Source of the DNA: BM003 sp963699835
GTDB taxonomy: Bacteria; Pseudomonadota; Gammaproteobacteria; Steroidobacterales; BM003
Assembly (NCBI GenBank): GCA_963699835.1
Contig: CAVOVJ010000004.1
Span: 62,001 to 126,000, forward strand
Length of the DNA: 64,000 nucleotides
Direction of reading: 5' to 3'
Positions 25,765 through 34,242 of this stretch are shown here, piece by piece. The position numbers and the translations under genes are program-made. Below the pieces are notes generated by a model. That model worked only from the letters and a program-made list of their open reading frames with translations, was not told the DNA's origin and did no database searches. Positions within the stretch are counted from its first letter, which is position 1; every line of letters begins with the position of its first letter.

Positions 25765-26535
25765 ATGGCGGACGGTGACAACAGGGATCCGGCTGCCGCC
25801 ACCACTCATTTTGGTTTCGAGGAAGTGCCGCTCGCGGAAAAGGCCGGCCGCGTGCGCGAGGTCTTCGACAGCGTTGCCGGACGCTACGACCTGATGAACG
25901 ACGTCATGTCGGGCGGTCTGCACCGGATGTGGAAACGCTTTACGCTGGCGCGGACGCTGCTCAGACCCGGCCAGGCGGCGCTCGATGTAGCCGGCGGCAC
26001 CGGCGATCTTGCGACCGGCCTCGCACGCCAGGTCGGAAGCAGCGGCCGGGTGGTGCTAAGCGACATTAACGGCGAAATGCTGCAGCGTGGTCGCGACCGG
26101 TTACTCGACAAGGGACTGGTCGGCGGTCTCGGCTTCGTCCAGGCGGACGCGCAGAAGCTGCCGTTCCCGGATCGCAGCTTCGACTGCGTGACCATTGGTT
26201 TCGGCCTGCGCAACGTCACCGACAAGGCCGCGGCGCTCGCGTCGATGTGGCGTGTACTGAAGCCCGGCGGTCAGTTGCTCGTACTCGAATTCTCGCACCC
26301 GGTTGTGCCGGGTCTTGCGCCGCTGTACGACATCTATTCGTTCAAAATGCTGCCGGCCATGGGTAAGCTGATCGCCGGCGATGAGGCAAGCTATCGCTAC
26401 CTCGCCGAGTCGATACGCCGTCACCCGGACCAGCCGGCGTTGCAGTCGATGATGGAAGACGCCGGCTTCGAACAGTGCCGCTACCACAATCTCAGCGGCG
26501 GCATCGTTGCGGTGCACCGGGGCTTCCGCTTGTGA
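25765..26535 (+). CDS. ubiE: Ubiquinone/menaquinone methyltransferase UbiE
   Basis: UbiE performs the C-methylation of demethoxyubiquinol with S-adenosylmethionine. The 256-residue protein has the family signatures VREVFDSVAGRYDLMNDVMS and RVLKPGGQLLVLEFSHP, plus the SAM-binding ALDVAGGTGDLA. The order ubiE-ubiJ-ubiB is the standard proteobacterial one. It overlaps ubiJ by 4 nt (GTGA). Confidence 0.95.
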   Translation: MADGDNRDPAAATTHFGFEEVPLAEKAGRVREVFDSVAGRYDLMNDVMSGGLHRMWKRFTLARTLLRPGQAALDVAGGTGDLATGLARQVGSSGRVVLSDINGEMLQRGRDRLLDKGLVGGLGFVQADAQKLPFPDRSFDCVTIGFGLRNVTDKAAALASMWRVLKPGGQLLVLEFSHPVVPGLAPLYDIYSFKMLPAMGKLIAGDEASYRYLAESIRRHPDQPALQSMMEDAGFEQCRYHNLSGGIVAVHRGFRL

Positions 26536-27155
26536 GCGGATCGCCGCGAGACGTCGTGCTGGCACCGCTGCAGGCACTGCTGAACCGCAGCATCGCCGCG
26601 TCGGCCGAGGCCGGGGAGCTGTTGCGCCGCCTCGAGGGTCACACGCTGGCGCTGGGCATACGCGGCACCGGCATCAATATTTTCCTGTTTGGCCGCAACG
26701 GCGAGTTGCAGATGTCGCTGGAAAGCCGCGCCGACCCGGAAGCGGCAATCGTGGGCACGCCGCTCGGCATCGCCTCGCTCGGGCTCGGCGATCCGCGCGC
26801 GGCTTTTCGTGACGGCTCAGTAAAGGCGACCGGCGATGCGGTGCTGGCCGGAGATTTCCGCCGCTTGCTGGTCGCGGCCCGGCCCGACTGGGAGGAAGAA
26901 CTGGCGCAGATCGTTGGCGACGTGGCGGCACACCAGATCGGTAATTTTTTCCGCAACTTTGGCCAGTGGACCCGCACCACCAGCGACACCGTTGCCCGTA
27001 ATTTCGGCGAGTTTCTGACCGAGGAGAGCCGCGACGTACCGAGTGACTGGGAAGTAGAGAAGTTCTGCTCTGATGTCGACACGCTGAGCGACGATGTCGA
27101 CCGCCTCATGGCCCGTATCGACATGCTCGGCGTCGCACCGCGCGACGCGAGCTGA
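26532..27155 (+). CDS. ubiJ: UbiJ ubiquinone-biosynthesis accessory protein (SCP2 domain)
   Basis: A 207-residue protein with an N-terminal SCP2 lipid-binding fold (LALGIRGTGINIFLFGRNG; GTPLGIASLGLGD) and a helical C-terminal part (VDTLSDDVDRLMARIDML). UbiJ binds the isoprenoid tail of quinone intermediates and organises the soluble Ubi complex with UbiK. The GTG start at 26532 overlaps the ubiE stop. Together with ubiK at 4.9 kb both accessory proteins are in this window. Confidence 0.92.
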   Translation: MSGSPRDVVLAPLQALLNRSIAASAEAGELLRRLEGHTLALGIRGTGINIFLFGRNGELQMSLESRADPEAAIVGTPLGIASLGLGDPRAAFRDGSVKATGDAVLAGDFRRLLVAARPDWEEELAQIVGDVAAHQIGNFFRNFGQWTRTTSDTVARNFGEFLTEESRDVPSDWEVEKFCSDVDTLSDDVDRLMARIDMLGVAPRDAS

Positions 27156-27163
27156 CGGCATCG

Positions 27164-28843
27164 ATGTTTCGGCCCCGCGTCGTACTGAGGCTGTTCGCAA
27201 TACAACGCGTGCTGCTGCGCCACGGCCTCGACGAAATTGTCCGCGCCACCCACCTGTACCGGCCGCTGAGCTGGATCCGCCGCCACGCCCCGGGCCATGG
27301 CCGCGCATTCAGCGCTGACGAAAGCCTCGGCTCGCGCCTGCGCATGGCCCTGATCGAGCTTGGACCGATTTTCGTCAAATTCGGCCAGTCGCTGTCCACC
27401 CGCCCCGACCTGCTGCCGGCGGATATCGCGAGCGAACTGGCGCAGCTGCAGGATCGCGTACCGCCATTTTCCGGGGAGGAGGCCCGCGACATCGTCGAGA
27501 CCGCGCTGGGACTGCCGGTCAGCGAGGTTTTTTCGCGCTTCGACGTCGAGCCGCTGGCGGCTGCGTCGATCGCCCAGGTGCACACCGCTGCGCTCGAGGG
27601 TGGCGAAGAAGTCGTGGTCAAGGTTCTGCGTCCCGGGGTCCGCGCCAGCATCGAGCGCGACCTCGAGGTGCTCTACGCGATGGCGCGACTGGCTGAACGT
27701 TTCTGGGCCGAGAGCCGCCGGCTGCGCCCGGTCGAAGTCGTCGGCGAGTACGAGAAAACCGTGCTCGACGAACTCGACCTGATGCGCGAAGCCGCCAATG
27801 CCGCCCAGCTTGGGCGCAACTTCGACGGCTCGACCAAGCTCTACGTTCCTGCCGTGCATTGGGATTATTGCCGCCCGACAATGCTGGTGACCGAGCGGAT
27901 ACACGGTGTGCCCGTGGCCGACACCGCCACACTCACCGAGCGCGGCACCGACTTCAGGCGTCTCGCTGCAAACGGCGTGGAAATTTTCTTTACCCAGGTA
28001 TTTCAGCACAATTTCTTCCATGCCGACATGCACCCCGGTAACATCTTCGTCGACGTTTCCAATCCCGCCTACCCGCGCTACATGGCGGTCGATTTCGGCA
28101 TCGTCGGGACCCTCTCGAGCCGTGACCAGCATTACCTGGCCGAGAATTTCCTGGCGTTTTTCAATCGCGACTATCACCGCGTCGCCAAGCTCCATATTGA
28201 CTCCGGCTGGGTTCCGCCCGAGACACGCCTCGACGAGCTTGAATCGGCCTTCCGCACCGTTTGCGAGCCGATATTCAACAAGCCGCTGTCCGAGATTTCG
28301 TTTGGCCAGTTCCTGGTGCGGTTGTTTCGCACCGCGCGCCGCTTCGACATGGAGGTGCAGCCGCAGCTGATCCTGTTGCAGAAGACGTTGCTCAACATCG
28401 AGGGACTCGGGCGCCAGCTCTATCCGCAACTGGACCTGTGGGAAACCGCCCAGCCGATCCTGGAAAAATGGATGACCGATCGCCTCAGCGGGCGCGCGGT
28501 GCTCGGCCGCCTGCGCGAACAACTCCCGGACCTCGGCGAGACCATCGAAGCGCTGCCGCAACTGCTGCAGCAGCTGGTGCAGCAGGCGGCAGACGGCCAG
28601 CTGGAGATCCGGGTCCGCGATCCCGCCATGGCGGCGCTGGAGCGACAGATCGCCGACGATGCCAAACGCCGCTACGTTACCGCAAGCGGTACGGCGATCC
28701 TGCTCGCCGGCACCTTGTGGATCGGATTCGCCGCTACGCCGATGTGGCTCGGCTGGACCCTGATTGGTGCGGCAGCGGTGCTGTTGTGGCGGGCGCGACC
28801 GCGCGCGGACACGACACGGCGTAACAGAAAAACAAAATACTAG
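27164..28843 (+). CDS. ubiB: UbiB atypical kinase-like protein
   Basis: UbiB is a membrane-associated protein-kinase-like ATPase needed for ubiquinone synthesis. The 559-residue protein has the ADCK-type KxGQ motif (FVKFGQSLSTRPDLLP), a nucleotide-binding A-rich loop and lysine (LAAASIAQVHTAAL; VVVKVLRPGV), the catalytic segment HNFFHADMHPGNIFVD, the metal-binding DFG equivalent MAVDFGIVGTL and two C-terminal transmembrane helices. Its TAG overlaps the stop of the convergent DUF2007 gene. Confidence 0.95.
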   Translation: MFRPRVVLRLFAIQRVLLRHGLDEIVRATHLYRPLSWIRRHAPGHGRAFSADESLGSRLRMALIELGPIFVKFGQSLSTRPDLLPADIASELAQLQDRVPPFSGEEARDIVETALGLPVSEVFSRFDVEPLAAASIAQVHTAALEGGEEVVVKVLRPGVRASIERDLEVLYAMARLAERFWAESRRLRPVEVVGEYEKTVLDELDLMREAANAAQLGRNFDGSTKLYVPAVHWDYCRPTMLVTERIHGVPVADTATLTERGTDFRRLAANGVEIFFTQVFQHNFFHADMHPGNIFVDVSNPAYPRYMAVDFGIVGTLSSRDQHYLAENFLAFFNRDYHRVAKLHIDSGWVPPETRLDELESAFRTVCEPIFNKPLSEISFGQFLVRLFRTARRFDMEVQPQLILLQKTLLNIEGLGRQLYPQLDLWETAQPILEKWMTDRLSGRAVLGRLREQLPDLGETIEALPQLLQQLVQQAADGQLEIRVRDPAMAALERQIADDAKRRYVTASGTAILLAGTLWIGFAATPMWLGWTLIGAAAVLLWRARPRADTTRRNRKTKY

Positions 28844-29160
28844 TCAGTGTCCGGCCGCCGCGCCCCGCACTGCCAGCACACGTCAAACTGTGCCTCGAGA
28901 TGTTCGCCGCACGCGCTGCACCGCCACGCGGGCGACGAGGGCGGCGCCGGATCCAGGACCTCGGCCAGCAGTTGCCGCGCGCCGTCGAGCTCGGCTTCGT
29001 CGAGCACCCACAACTGTGGCATCAATTCCTTCAGCGGTACCTGCCCCAGCGCGCTGAACATGTGTTCGTTCTTGATCATCGTGGCTATGCCGGAAGCCTC
29101 CAGCACGCCTTTCAGGTGCTGCGCTTCCATCAGCGTGTTGCAGGTATGGAGCTTTTTCAC
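28840..29160 (-). CDS. DUF2007 domain protein with C-terminal zinc ribbon
   Basis: This 106-residue protein has an N-terminal DUF2007 (signal-transducing GlnB-like fold) domain, KLHTCNTLMEAQHLKGVLEA to about residue 70, and a C-terminal zinc-ribbon with two CxxC pairs (CSACGE and CWQCGA). The GTG start overlaps the trpA stop as GTGA, so it is translationally coupled as the last gene of the trp operon. No link to tryptophan synthesis is known to me; function is unassigned. Confidence 0.88.
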   Translation of the reverse strand: MKKLHTCNTLMEAQHLKGVLEASGIATMIKNEHMFSALGQVPLKELMPQLWVLDEAELDGARQLLAEVLDPAPPSSPAWRCSACGEHLEAQFDVCWQCGARRPDTD

Positions 29161-29933
29161 GTAGCGGGTCGCAGGCTGTCGAGAAAGGCACCGGCCGACT
29201 CACCGCGCTCCATCGTCTCGACCAGCGCCGAGCCGACAATGACGCCATCCGCGTATTCGCCGATTGCGCTGACCTGTTGCGCCGAACGAATGCCGAATCC
29301 GGCGCAGACTGGCACCGTCGCCACCGCCCTGACCCGCTCGAGATAGGCGTGCATGTCCTCGGGCAGCGCCGCGCCGCCGCCGGTAATGCCGGCGACCGTC
29401 ACTGCGTAAACAAAACCGCTGCTAGCGGCGCAGACCTGGCGCAGCCGCTCCGTGGGAGTTACCGGGGTTACCAGCTGTACCAGCGCAAGACCTTCGCGCT
29501 CGATGCTGGCAAGCAAATCGCCGCTCTCGTCGAACGGAAGATCCGGCACGATGAACCCGCTGACCCCGGCTGCTGCGGCATCGCCGGCGAGGCGGTCGAG
29601 GCCGTAGGCAAGCAGCGGATTCAGGTAACTCATCAGCAACAACGGTGTTGCCGGGCGCGGCTCGAGATCGCGCAACTGCGCGAGAATCCAGCTCAGGCTG
29701 ACGCCGGCCGCAAGCGCCGCCTCACTCGATCGCTGAATCGTGACGCCGTCGGCCATCGGATCGGTAAACGGGACGCCGATTTCGACGACATCGGCGTGGG
29801 CACAGATTTCCTGCAGATCTTCGGCAAACCGGTCGACGTCCGGGTAACCCGCCGTCAGGAATGCAACCAGCGGCACGCGGCCGCTTTCCCGCGCCGAGCG
29901 CAGCGTATCGGCGATATGCTCATGCCGTTGCAT
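29157..29933 (-). CDS. trpA: Tryptophan synthase alpha subunit
   Basis: TrpA cleaves indole-3-glycerol phosphate to indole, which is channelled to TrpB. The 258-residue protein has the TIM-barrel landmarks VVEIGVPFTDPMADGVTIQ (catalytic Glu and Asp region), LLLMSYLNPLLAYGLDRL, GFIVPDLPFDES, FVYAVTVAGITGGGAALPED and VCAGFGIRSAQQV with GVIVGSALVE for phosphate binding. It overlaps trpB by 14 nt, favouring coordinated synthesis of the two subunits. Confidence 0.96.
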   Translation of the reverse strand: MQRHEHIADTLRSARESGRVPLVAFLTAGYPDVDRFAEDLQEICAHADVVEIGVPFTDPMADGVTIQRSSEAALAAGVSLSWILAQLRDLEPRPATPLLLMSYLNPLLAYGLDRLAGDAAAAGVSGFIVPDLPFDESGDLLASIEREGLALVQLVTPVTPTERLRQVCAASSGFVYAVTVAGITGGGAALPEDMHAYLERVRAVATVPVCAGFGIRSAQQVSAIGEYADGVIVGSALVETMERGESAGAFLDSLRPAT

Positions 29934-31179
29934 GCTGACCCCCGGGCCGGACCTTTGTCAGTGTTGGCATGTCCTTGTCGCCACGTCCGGACAGGCCAAT
30001 CAGAATACGCTTGCCGGGATTGTCTGCCGCCCAGCGCCGCGCTCCGGCGAATGCATGCGCAGTTTCCAGCGCCGGCAGGATACCCTCGAGCAGGCAGCAT
30101 TCGGCCAGCGCATCGAGCGCCTCCTCGTCCGTGGCCGTTTCGTAATGGACCCGGCCGATCATCGCCAACAGCGCGTGCTCCGGCCCAACCCCCGGATAAT
30201 CGAGACCGGCCGATACCGAATGAGTTTCCTGGACCTGGCCATTGCCGTCCTGCAGCAGCATCGAATAGCTGCCATGCAACACACCCGGTGTACCGTGCGA
30301 CAACGTTGCCGAGTGCTGACCGAGACCGCTACCTTCGCCCCCGGCTTCGACACCGAAAAGCAGGGTCTGGTCGTCGCCGAGCAATGGGTGGAACAGGCCG
30401 ATCGCATTGGAACCGCCGCCGACGCAGGCAAATACGGCGTCGGCGAGCGCACCGCTGCGCTCGAGCAGTTGCGCCCGCGCCTCGACCCCGATCACGGCCT
30501 GCAGCCGCTGCACCAGATACGGATAGGGATGCGGACCGACCGCCGATCCGAGCAGGTAATAGGTACCCTCCGGATCGGAAACCCAATCGCGAAACGCCTC
30601 GTCGATCGCCGCACGCAAGGTCCGGTCGCCACCGCTAACCGCAATCACTGTCGCGCCGAGACGACGCATGCGATCGACATTGGGCGACTGCCGTTCGATA
30701 TCGATCTCGCCCATGTAAACGCTGCAAGGAATCCCGACCCGGGCGCAGGCCGCGGCCGTCGCCACACCGTGTTGTCCGGCACCGGTCTCGGCGACTACCC
30801 GGCGTGCCCCCATCTCTTGCGCCAGCAGGGCCTGACCGAGCGCGTTATTGATCTTGTGGGCCCCGGTATGAGCGAGATCCTCGCGTTTCAGCCAGACCTC
30901 GGCGCCCCAGCTCGCGCCGAGTCCGCGCGCAGGCGTCAGCGGCGTAGGCCGCCCAACCCAGTCGGCCAGCTCGCTCGACAGACGAGACTGGAACGCGCCG
31001 CGGTTGAGGATGTCGCTGCTCGCGCTGGCGAGACGGCGCAATGCCGGCATCAGCGTCTCCGGAGCGTAGCACCCGCCAAACGGCCCATAGCGGCCGCGCC
31101 CGTCCGGCAATTCGCCGTCGATCAACTGCCGCAGCAATTGCACGTTCGTGGCCTGGTCTTCCCTGGCTGCCATACTCAT
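29920..31179 (-). CDS. trpB: Tryptophan synthase beta subunit
   Basis: The PLP-dependent subunit condenses indole with serine. The 419-residue protein begins with GRYGPFGGCYAPETLMPAL and has the PLP lysine in REDLAHTGAHKINNALGQ, the phosphate loop in CVGGGSNAIGLFHPLL, the catalytic Glu region VVAETGAGQHGVATA and YPGVGPEHALL. The start overlaps the trpF stop (ATGA); a second ATG at 31173 is also possible. Confidence 0.96.
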   Translation of the reverse strand: MSMAAREDQATNVQLLRQLIDGELPDGRGRYGPFGGCYAPETLMPALRRLASASSDILNRGAFQSRLSSELADWVGRPTPLTPARGLGASWGAEVWLKREDLAHTGAHKINNALGQALLAQEMGARRVVAETGAGQHGVATAAACARVGIPCSVYMGEIDIERQSPNVDRMRRLGATVIAVSGGDRTLRAAIDEAFRDWVSDPEGTYYLLGSAVGPHPYPYLVQRLQAVIGVEARAQLLERSGALADAVFACVGGGSNAIGLFHPLLGDDQTLLFGVEAGGEGSGLGQHSATLSHGTPGVLHGSYSMLLQDGNGQVQETHSVSAGLDYPGVGPEHALLAMIGRVHYETATDEEALDALAECCLLEGILPALETAHAFAGARRWAADNPGKRILIGLSGRGDKDMPTLTKVRPGGQHATA

Positions 31180-31790
31180 CCCACCTCGCTGTCAGCTCGC
31201 CTCACCGCGGCAACGAAAGCCTCGATCGCCGCGACATCTTTGATTCCCGGCGCCGACTCCACGCCACTACTCACATCCACCGCGTACGGCCCGACCCGAT
31301 GTATCGCCGTTGCGACATTGTCCGGCCGCAGTCCTCCCGCCAGCACCACGGCGCGGTTCGCGGCCAGCTGCGCGGCAAACTCCCAGTCACCGAGTTCGCC
31401 CTTGCCGCTGTCGGCTCCCTCGCACAAAACAGTGCGCCATCCGGGCTGCAACGCTACGCCATCATCGCGCTCGCGCAGCACCGGCAGCGGTCTCCAGCCG
31501 GGCGCGAGGGCCAGGCTGGCAAAGTCGCACCGGTCTGTCTGCAACCAGGCCGGCGCTGCCACGGCAAACAGTTCCCTGATCGTCTCCGGGTCTGGATGGC
31601 GGCTGACCACGACCGGCGTCACGAACGCCGGTGTTCGCGCGATGAGCTCCGCGGCCAGCTCAATTTCAATGCAACGCGGCGACGACGGCGCGGCGACGAC
31701 AAACCCGACCGCATCCGCTCCGGCTTCGATCGCCGCCCGCAAAGTGGATTCATCGCGGATACCGCATATCTTTACCCGAACCCGGCTCAT
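31176..31790 (-). CDS. trpF: Phosphoribosylanthranilate isomerase
   Basis: TrpF rearranges phosphoribosylanthranilate to the ribulose form. The 204-residue TIM barrel starts VRVKICGIRDESTLRAAIEA (general-base Cys in KICGI), includes DAVGFVVAAPSSPRCI, LQTDRCDF and VVLAGGLRPDNVATAI, and ends with the phosphate-binding and catalytic Asp region VDVSSGVESAPGIKD. It is separate from TrpC, unlike the enterobacterial fusion. ATGA overlaps join it to both neighbours. Confidence 0.95.
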   Translation of the reverse strand: MSRVRVKICGIRDESTLRAAIEAGADAVGFVVAAPSSPRCIEIELAAELIARTPAFVTPVVVSRHPDPETIRELFAVAAPAWLQTDRCDFASLALAPGWRPLPVLRERDDGVALQPGWRTVLCEGADSGKGELGDWEFAAQLAANRAVVLAGGLRPDNVATAIHRVGPYAVDVSSGVESAPGIKDVAAIEAFVAAVRRADSEVG

Positions 31791-32626
31791 TGCGCACCAT
31801 CGCGCGCCGCGCGGCCCGCTTGCAGCATGTCGCGTAGCAGCACCGCCGCGTCATCGGTCTGCATCAGCGCCGTGCCGATCAACGCCAGCCGGTAGCCACA
31901 TCCGGCCAGCCGCCCTGCGTCCGCCGCGCTGAACACGCCGCTCTCCGCGACCGCCACCACGTCCCCGGGAAACGCCCCCGCCGCAGCGTCGAGCCGGGCC
32001 GGGTCGATTTGCAGCGTCTGCAGGTCACGGCAATTGAGGCCGAGAGGCAGACTCCGCCGATGCCCGGGGTATGCCGAAATCAGGTTCGCGCAGCGCTCTA
32101 TTTCCGCGACATCGAAGGCCTCGAGCAGCACAAACATGCCCAGGCCGAGCGCGCTGTCGACCAACGCCCGAAGTGCGCCGTCATCCAATAGTCGTGCAAT
32201 CGCAAGCACACCGCCAGCGCCGGCCAGACGCGCCTCGCAGACCTGGTACGGATGGAGCAGAAAATCCTTGCGCATGGCCGGAACCCGCAACGGCGCAAGC
32301 GCCGCCGCGGCACGCTCGAGGTGGCTGAGCCCGCCGCCAAAACGCTCCGGCTCGGTCAACACGGAGACTGCGGCAGCGCCACCCATCGCGTAGGTTCGCA
32401 CCCGCTCCTCAATGCCGGATGAGTCCTCCGCTAATGTCCCCGCCGACGGTGAACGCAGCTTGAGCTCGGCAATGATGTCGAAGCCGCCACGGTGCAGAAC
32501 CAGCGGCGGCGGCGGCGGCAATGCCGCCGCCTGGGCGGCAATCTCGGCATCGGGAACGCGTTTGCGCGCAGCTTCGAGCCGGCGCGCCGAGCCTTCCGCC
32601 ATGCGGTCGAGAAATGCCCCGGTCAT
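31787..32626 (-). CDS. trpC: Indole-3-glycerol phosphate synthase
   Basis: TrpC closes the indole ring. The 279-residue protein shows the conserved IIAELKLRSPSAGTL (catalytic Glu and Lys), VSVLTEPERFGGGLSHL, MRKDFLLHPYQVCEARLAGA with the second catalytic lysine, GLNCRDLQTLQID, VAVAESGVFSAAD and RLALIGTALM. The N-terminal helical region is of normal length. It overlaps trpD by 4 nt. Confidence 0.95.
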   Translation of the reverse strand: MTGAFLDRMAEGSARRLEAARKRVPDAEIAAQAAALPPPPPLVLHRGGFDIIAELKLRSPSAGTLAEDSSGIEERVRTYAMGGAAAVSVLTEPERFGGGLSHLERAAAALAPLRVPAMRKDFLLHPYQVCEARLAGAGGVLAIARLLDDGALRALVDSALGLGMFVLLEAFDVAEIERCANLISAYPGHRRSLPLGLNCRDLQTLQIDPARLDAAAGAFPGDVVAVAESGVFSAADAGRLAGCGYRLALIGTALMQTDDAAVLLRDMLQAGRAARDGAQ

Positions 32627-33640
32627 GCGTGGCGGCCGCCCACTGCGTCAAGCACGCGGGCGGCGCGACCATCGTCAATCGCCGCAGTGGCCTGGGCGAG
32701 GCCCGCACCAAGGTCGACGGCCCGGCCGCAAACCTCGAGTGCCAGCGCCGCGCCAAGCGCGAGCGCATCGCGCGCCGGGCCCAGGGTTTCGCCACACAGG
32801 ACCGCGCGCAACATCCGAGAATTCACCCTCGCGTCCCCGCCACCAAGATCGTCCGCGGTGCAGCGCGCCACACCGTAATCGGCCGGGTCGCGCGTGCTTT
32901 GCTCGACGTTGCCCGCGCGCACATCCCACAGCATGAATGGACCAACCGGCGTGGCCTCGTCCCAGCCCGGCTCGCCATGGATCACAAACGCCCGCCGCAG
33001 CGGCATACCGGCCAGGGTTTCCGCCATCAGCGCGGCCACCTCGGGCGAATAAGCGCCGATGACCGCGAACCCCGGCTCGGCCGGATTCACCAGCGGCCCC
33101 ATGATGTTGAACACGGTGCGCACGCCAAGCGCGGCGCGAATCGGGGCGACGTTTTTCAGCGCCGGGTGATAGTACGGCGCAAACAGAAACGTGAAACCGC
33201 AGTCTTCGAGCAGCATCGCGGCGGCCTGCTCATCGAGCGGCAGTGCGAGACCGAGCGCTTCCAGCACGTCGGCGCTGCCGCACAGGCTCGACACCGAGCG
33301 GTTACCGTGTTTGACGACCCGCGCGCCGGCCGCCGCCGCCAGAAGCGCGGCACCGGTCGACAGATTCAGGCTGCCGGAGCCGTCCCCCCCGGTACCGACG
33401 ATGTCGACGCAATCCGCGCTGTCGGCGATGGCGGGCTTGCGCGCGAGCTGGCGCAGACCGGTGGCCAGTCCGCGAATTTCTGCAGCGGATGCGCCCTTGA
33501 CCCGCAGCGCCGCGAGCACGGCGCCGGCAAATGCCGGATTCCATGTCGTCGGCGGTCAGCGCGATCAGCAACTGCTGCGCCTGCGCTTCGTCGAGATCGG
33601 TGCGTGAGAGCAGCAGCTCGAGCAGATCGCGCATCGTCAT
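32623..33640 (-). CDS. trpD: Anthranilate phosphoribosyltransferase, one frameshift
   Basis: TrpD transfers phosphoribose from PRPP to anthranilate. The body (VDIVGTGGDGSGSLNLSTGA, KHGNRSVSSLCGSADVLEALG, PLVNPAEPGFAVIGAYSPEV) is complete, but the first 34 residues (MTMRDLLELLLSRTDLDEAQ onward) lie in another frame. An extra G at 33541-33542 (coding ATGGAATCC instead of ATGAATCC) explains it; correction reads ADDMNPAFAGAVLAALRVKG and gives 338 residues. The ATG at 33640 overlaps the trpG stop, confirming the upstream start. In a complete trp operon a dead trpD would be unexpected, so sequence error is likely. Confidence 0.92.
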
Positions 33641-34242
33641 CCTCCGGCCGCGAGCGCGCCGGCGCTCTGGCCCTCGCGCAAAAAATTCGCCATCAATTCG
33701 GGTCCATTCGGTGTCAGGACGCTTTCCGGGTGAAACTGCACGCCCTCCAGCGCCAGGCTGCGATGGCGCAGCCCCATGATCTCACCCGAGTCCGTGCGCG
33801 CCGTGACAACCAGCTCGGCGGGAAGACTCGACTCCTCCACCGCGAGCGAATGATAGCGCCCGATCTCGAGCGGATTTGGCAGACCCGCAAACACCCCGGC
33901 GCCATCGTGCTGTATCAGCGAGATCTTGCCGTGCATCAGGCGTCGCGCCGCAATGATGCTCGCGCCAAATACCGCCGCAATCGACTGGTGCCCGAGGCAC
34001 ACCCCGAGTACCGGAATCGACTCACAGAATTCGCGAATCATCGCCATCGAGACGCCCGCGCCCTCGGGGCGGCCCGGACCCGGCGATATCACCAGGTGGG
34101 TGGGTTCGAGCGCGCGCGCCGCGGCTACGTCGAGCGCATCGTTGCGAAACACCCGCACGTCGGCGCCGAGACTCATGAATCCCTGCACCAGGTTGTAGGT
34201 AAACGAATCGTAGTTGTCGATCAGCAATATCCGCGACATCAC
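33637..34242 (-). CDS. trpG: Anthranilate synthase component II (glutamine amidotransferase)
   Basis: TrpG supplies ammonia from glutamine to TrpE. The 201-residue class I amidotransferase has the nucleophile Cys in PVLGVCLGHQSIAA, the oxyanion strand LVISPGPGRPEGAG and the His-Glu pair in LEGVQFHPESVLTPNG. The start MSRILLIDNYDSFTYNLVQ is typical. PabA homologues look alike, but the setting between trpE and trpD identifies it as TrpG, perhaps shared with folate synthesis. Confidence 0.95.
   Translation of the reverse strand: MMSRILLIDNYDSFTYNLVQGFMSLGADVRVFRNDALDVAAARALEPTHLVISPGPGRPEGAGVSMAMIREFCESIPVLGVCLGHQSIAAVFGASIIAARRLMHGKISLIQHDGAGVFAGLPNPLEIGRYHSLAVEESSLPAELVVTARTDSGEIMGLRHRSLALEGVQFHPESVLTPNGPELMANFLREGQSAGALAAGG

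Noticed and set aside
26639..28561. A 640-codon open frame antisense to ubiJ-ubiB
   Set aside because: It has low-complexity, Arg/Gln/His-rich composition and no domain. Long antisense frames are common in GC-rich DNA, and ubiB on the other strand has all its motifs.
29932..31932. A 666-codon frame antisense to trpB-trpF
   Set aside because: Same reasoning: it is a GC-driven shadow of intact genes.
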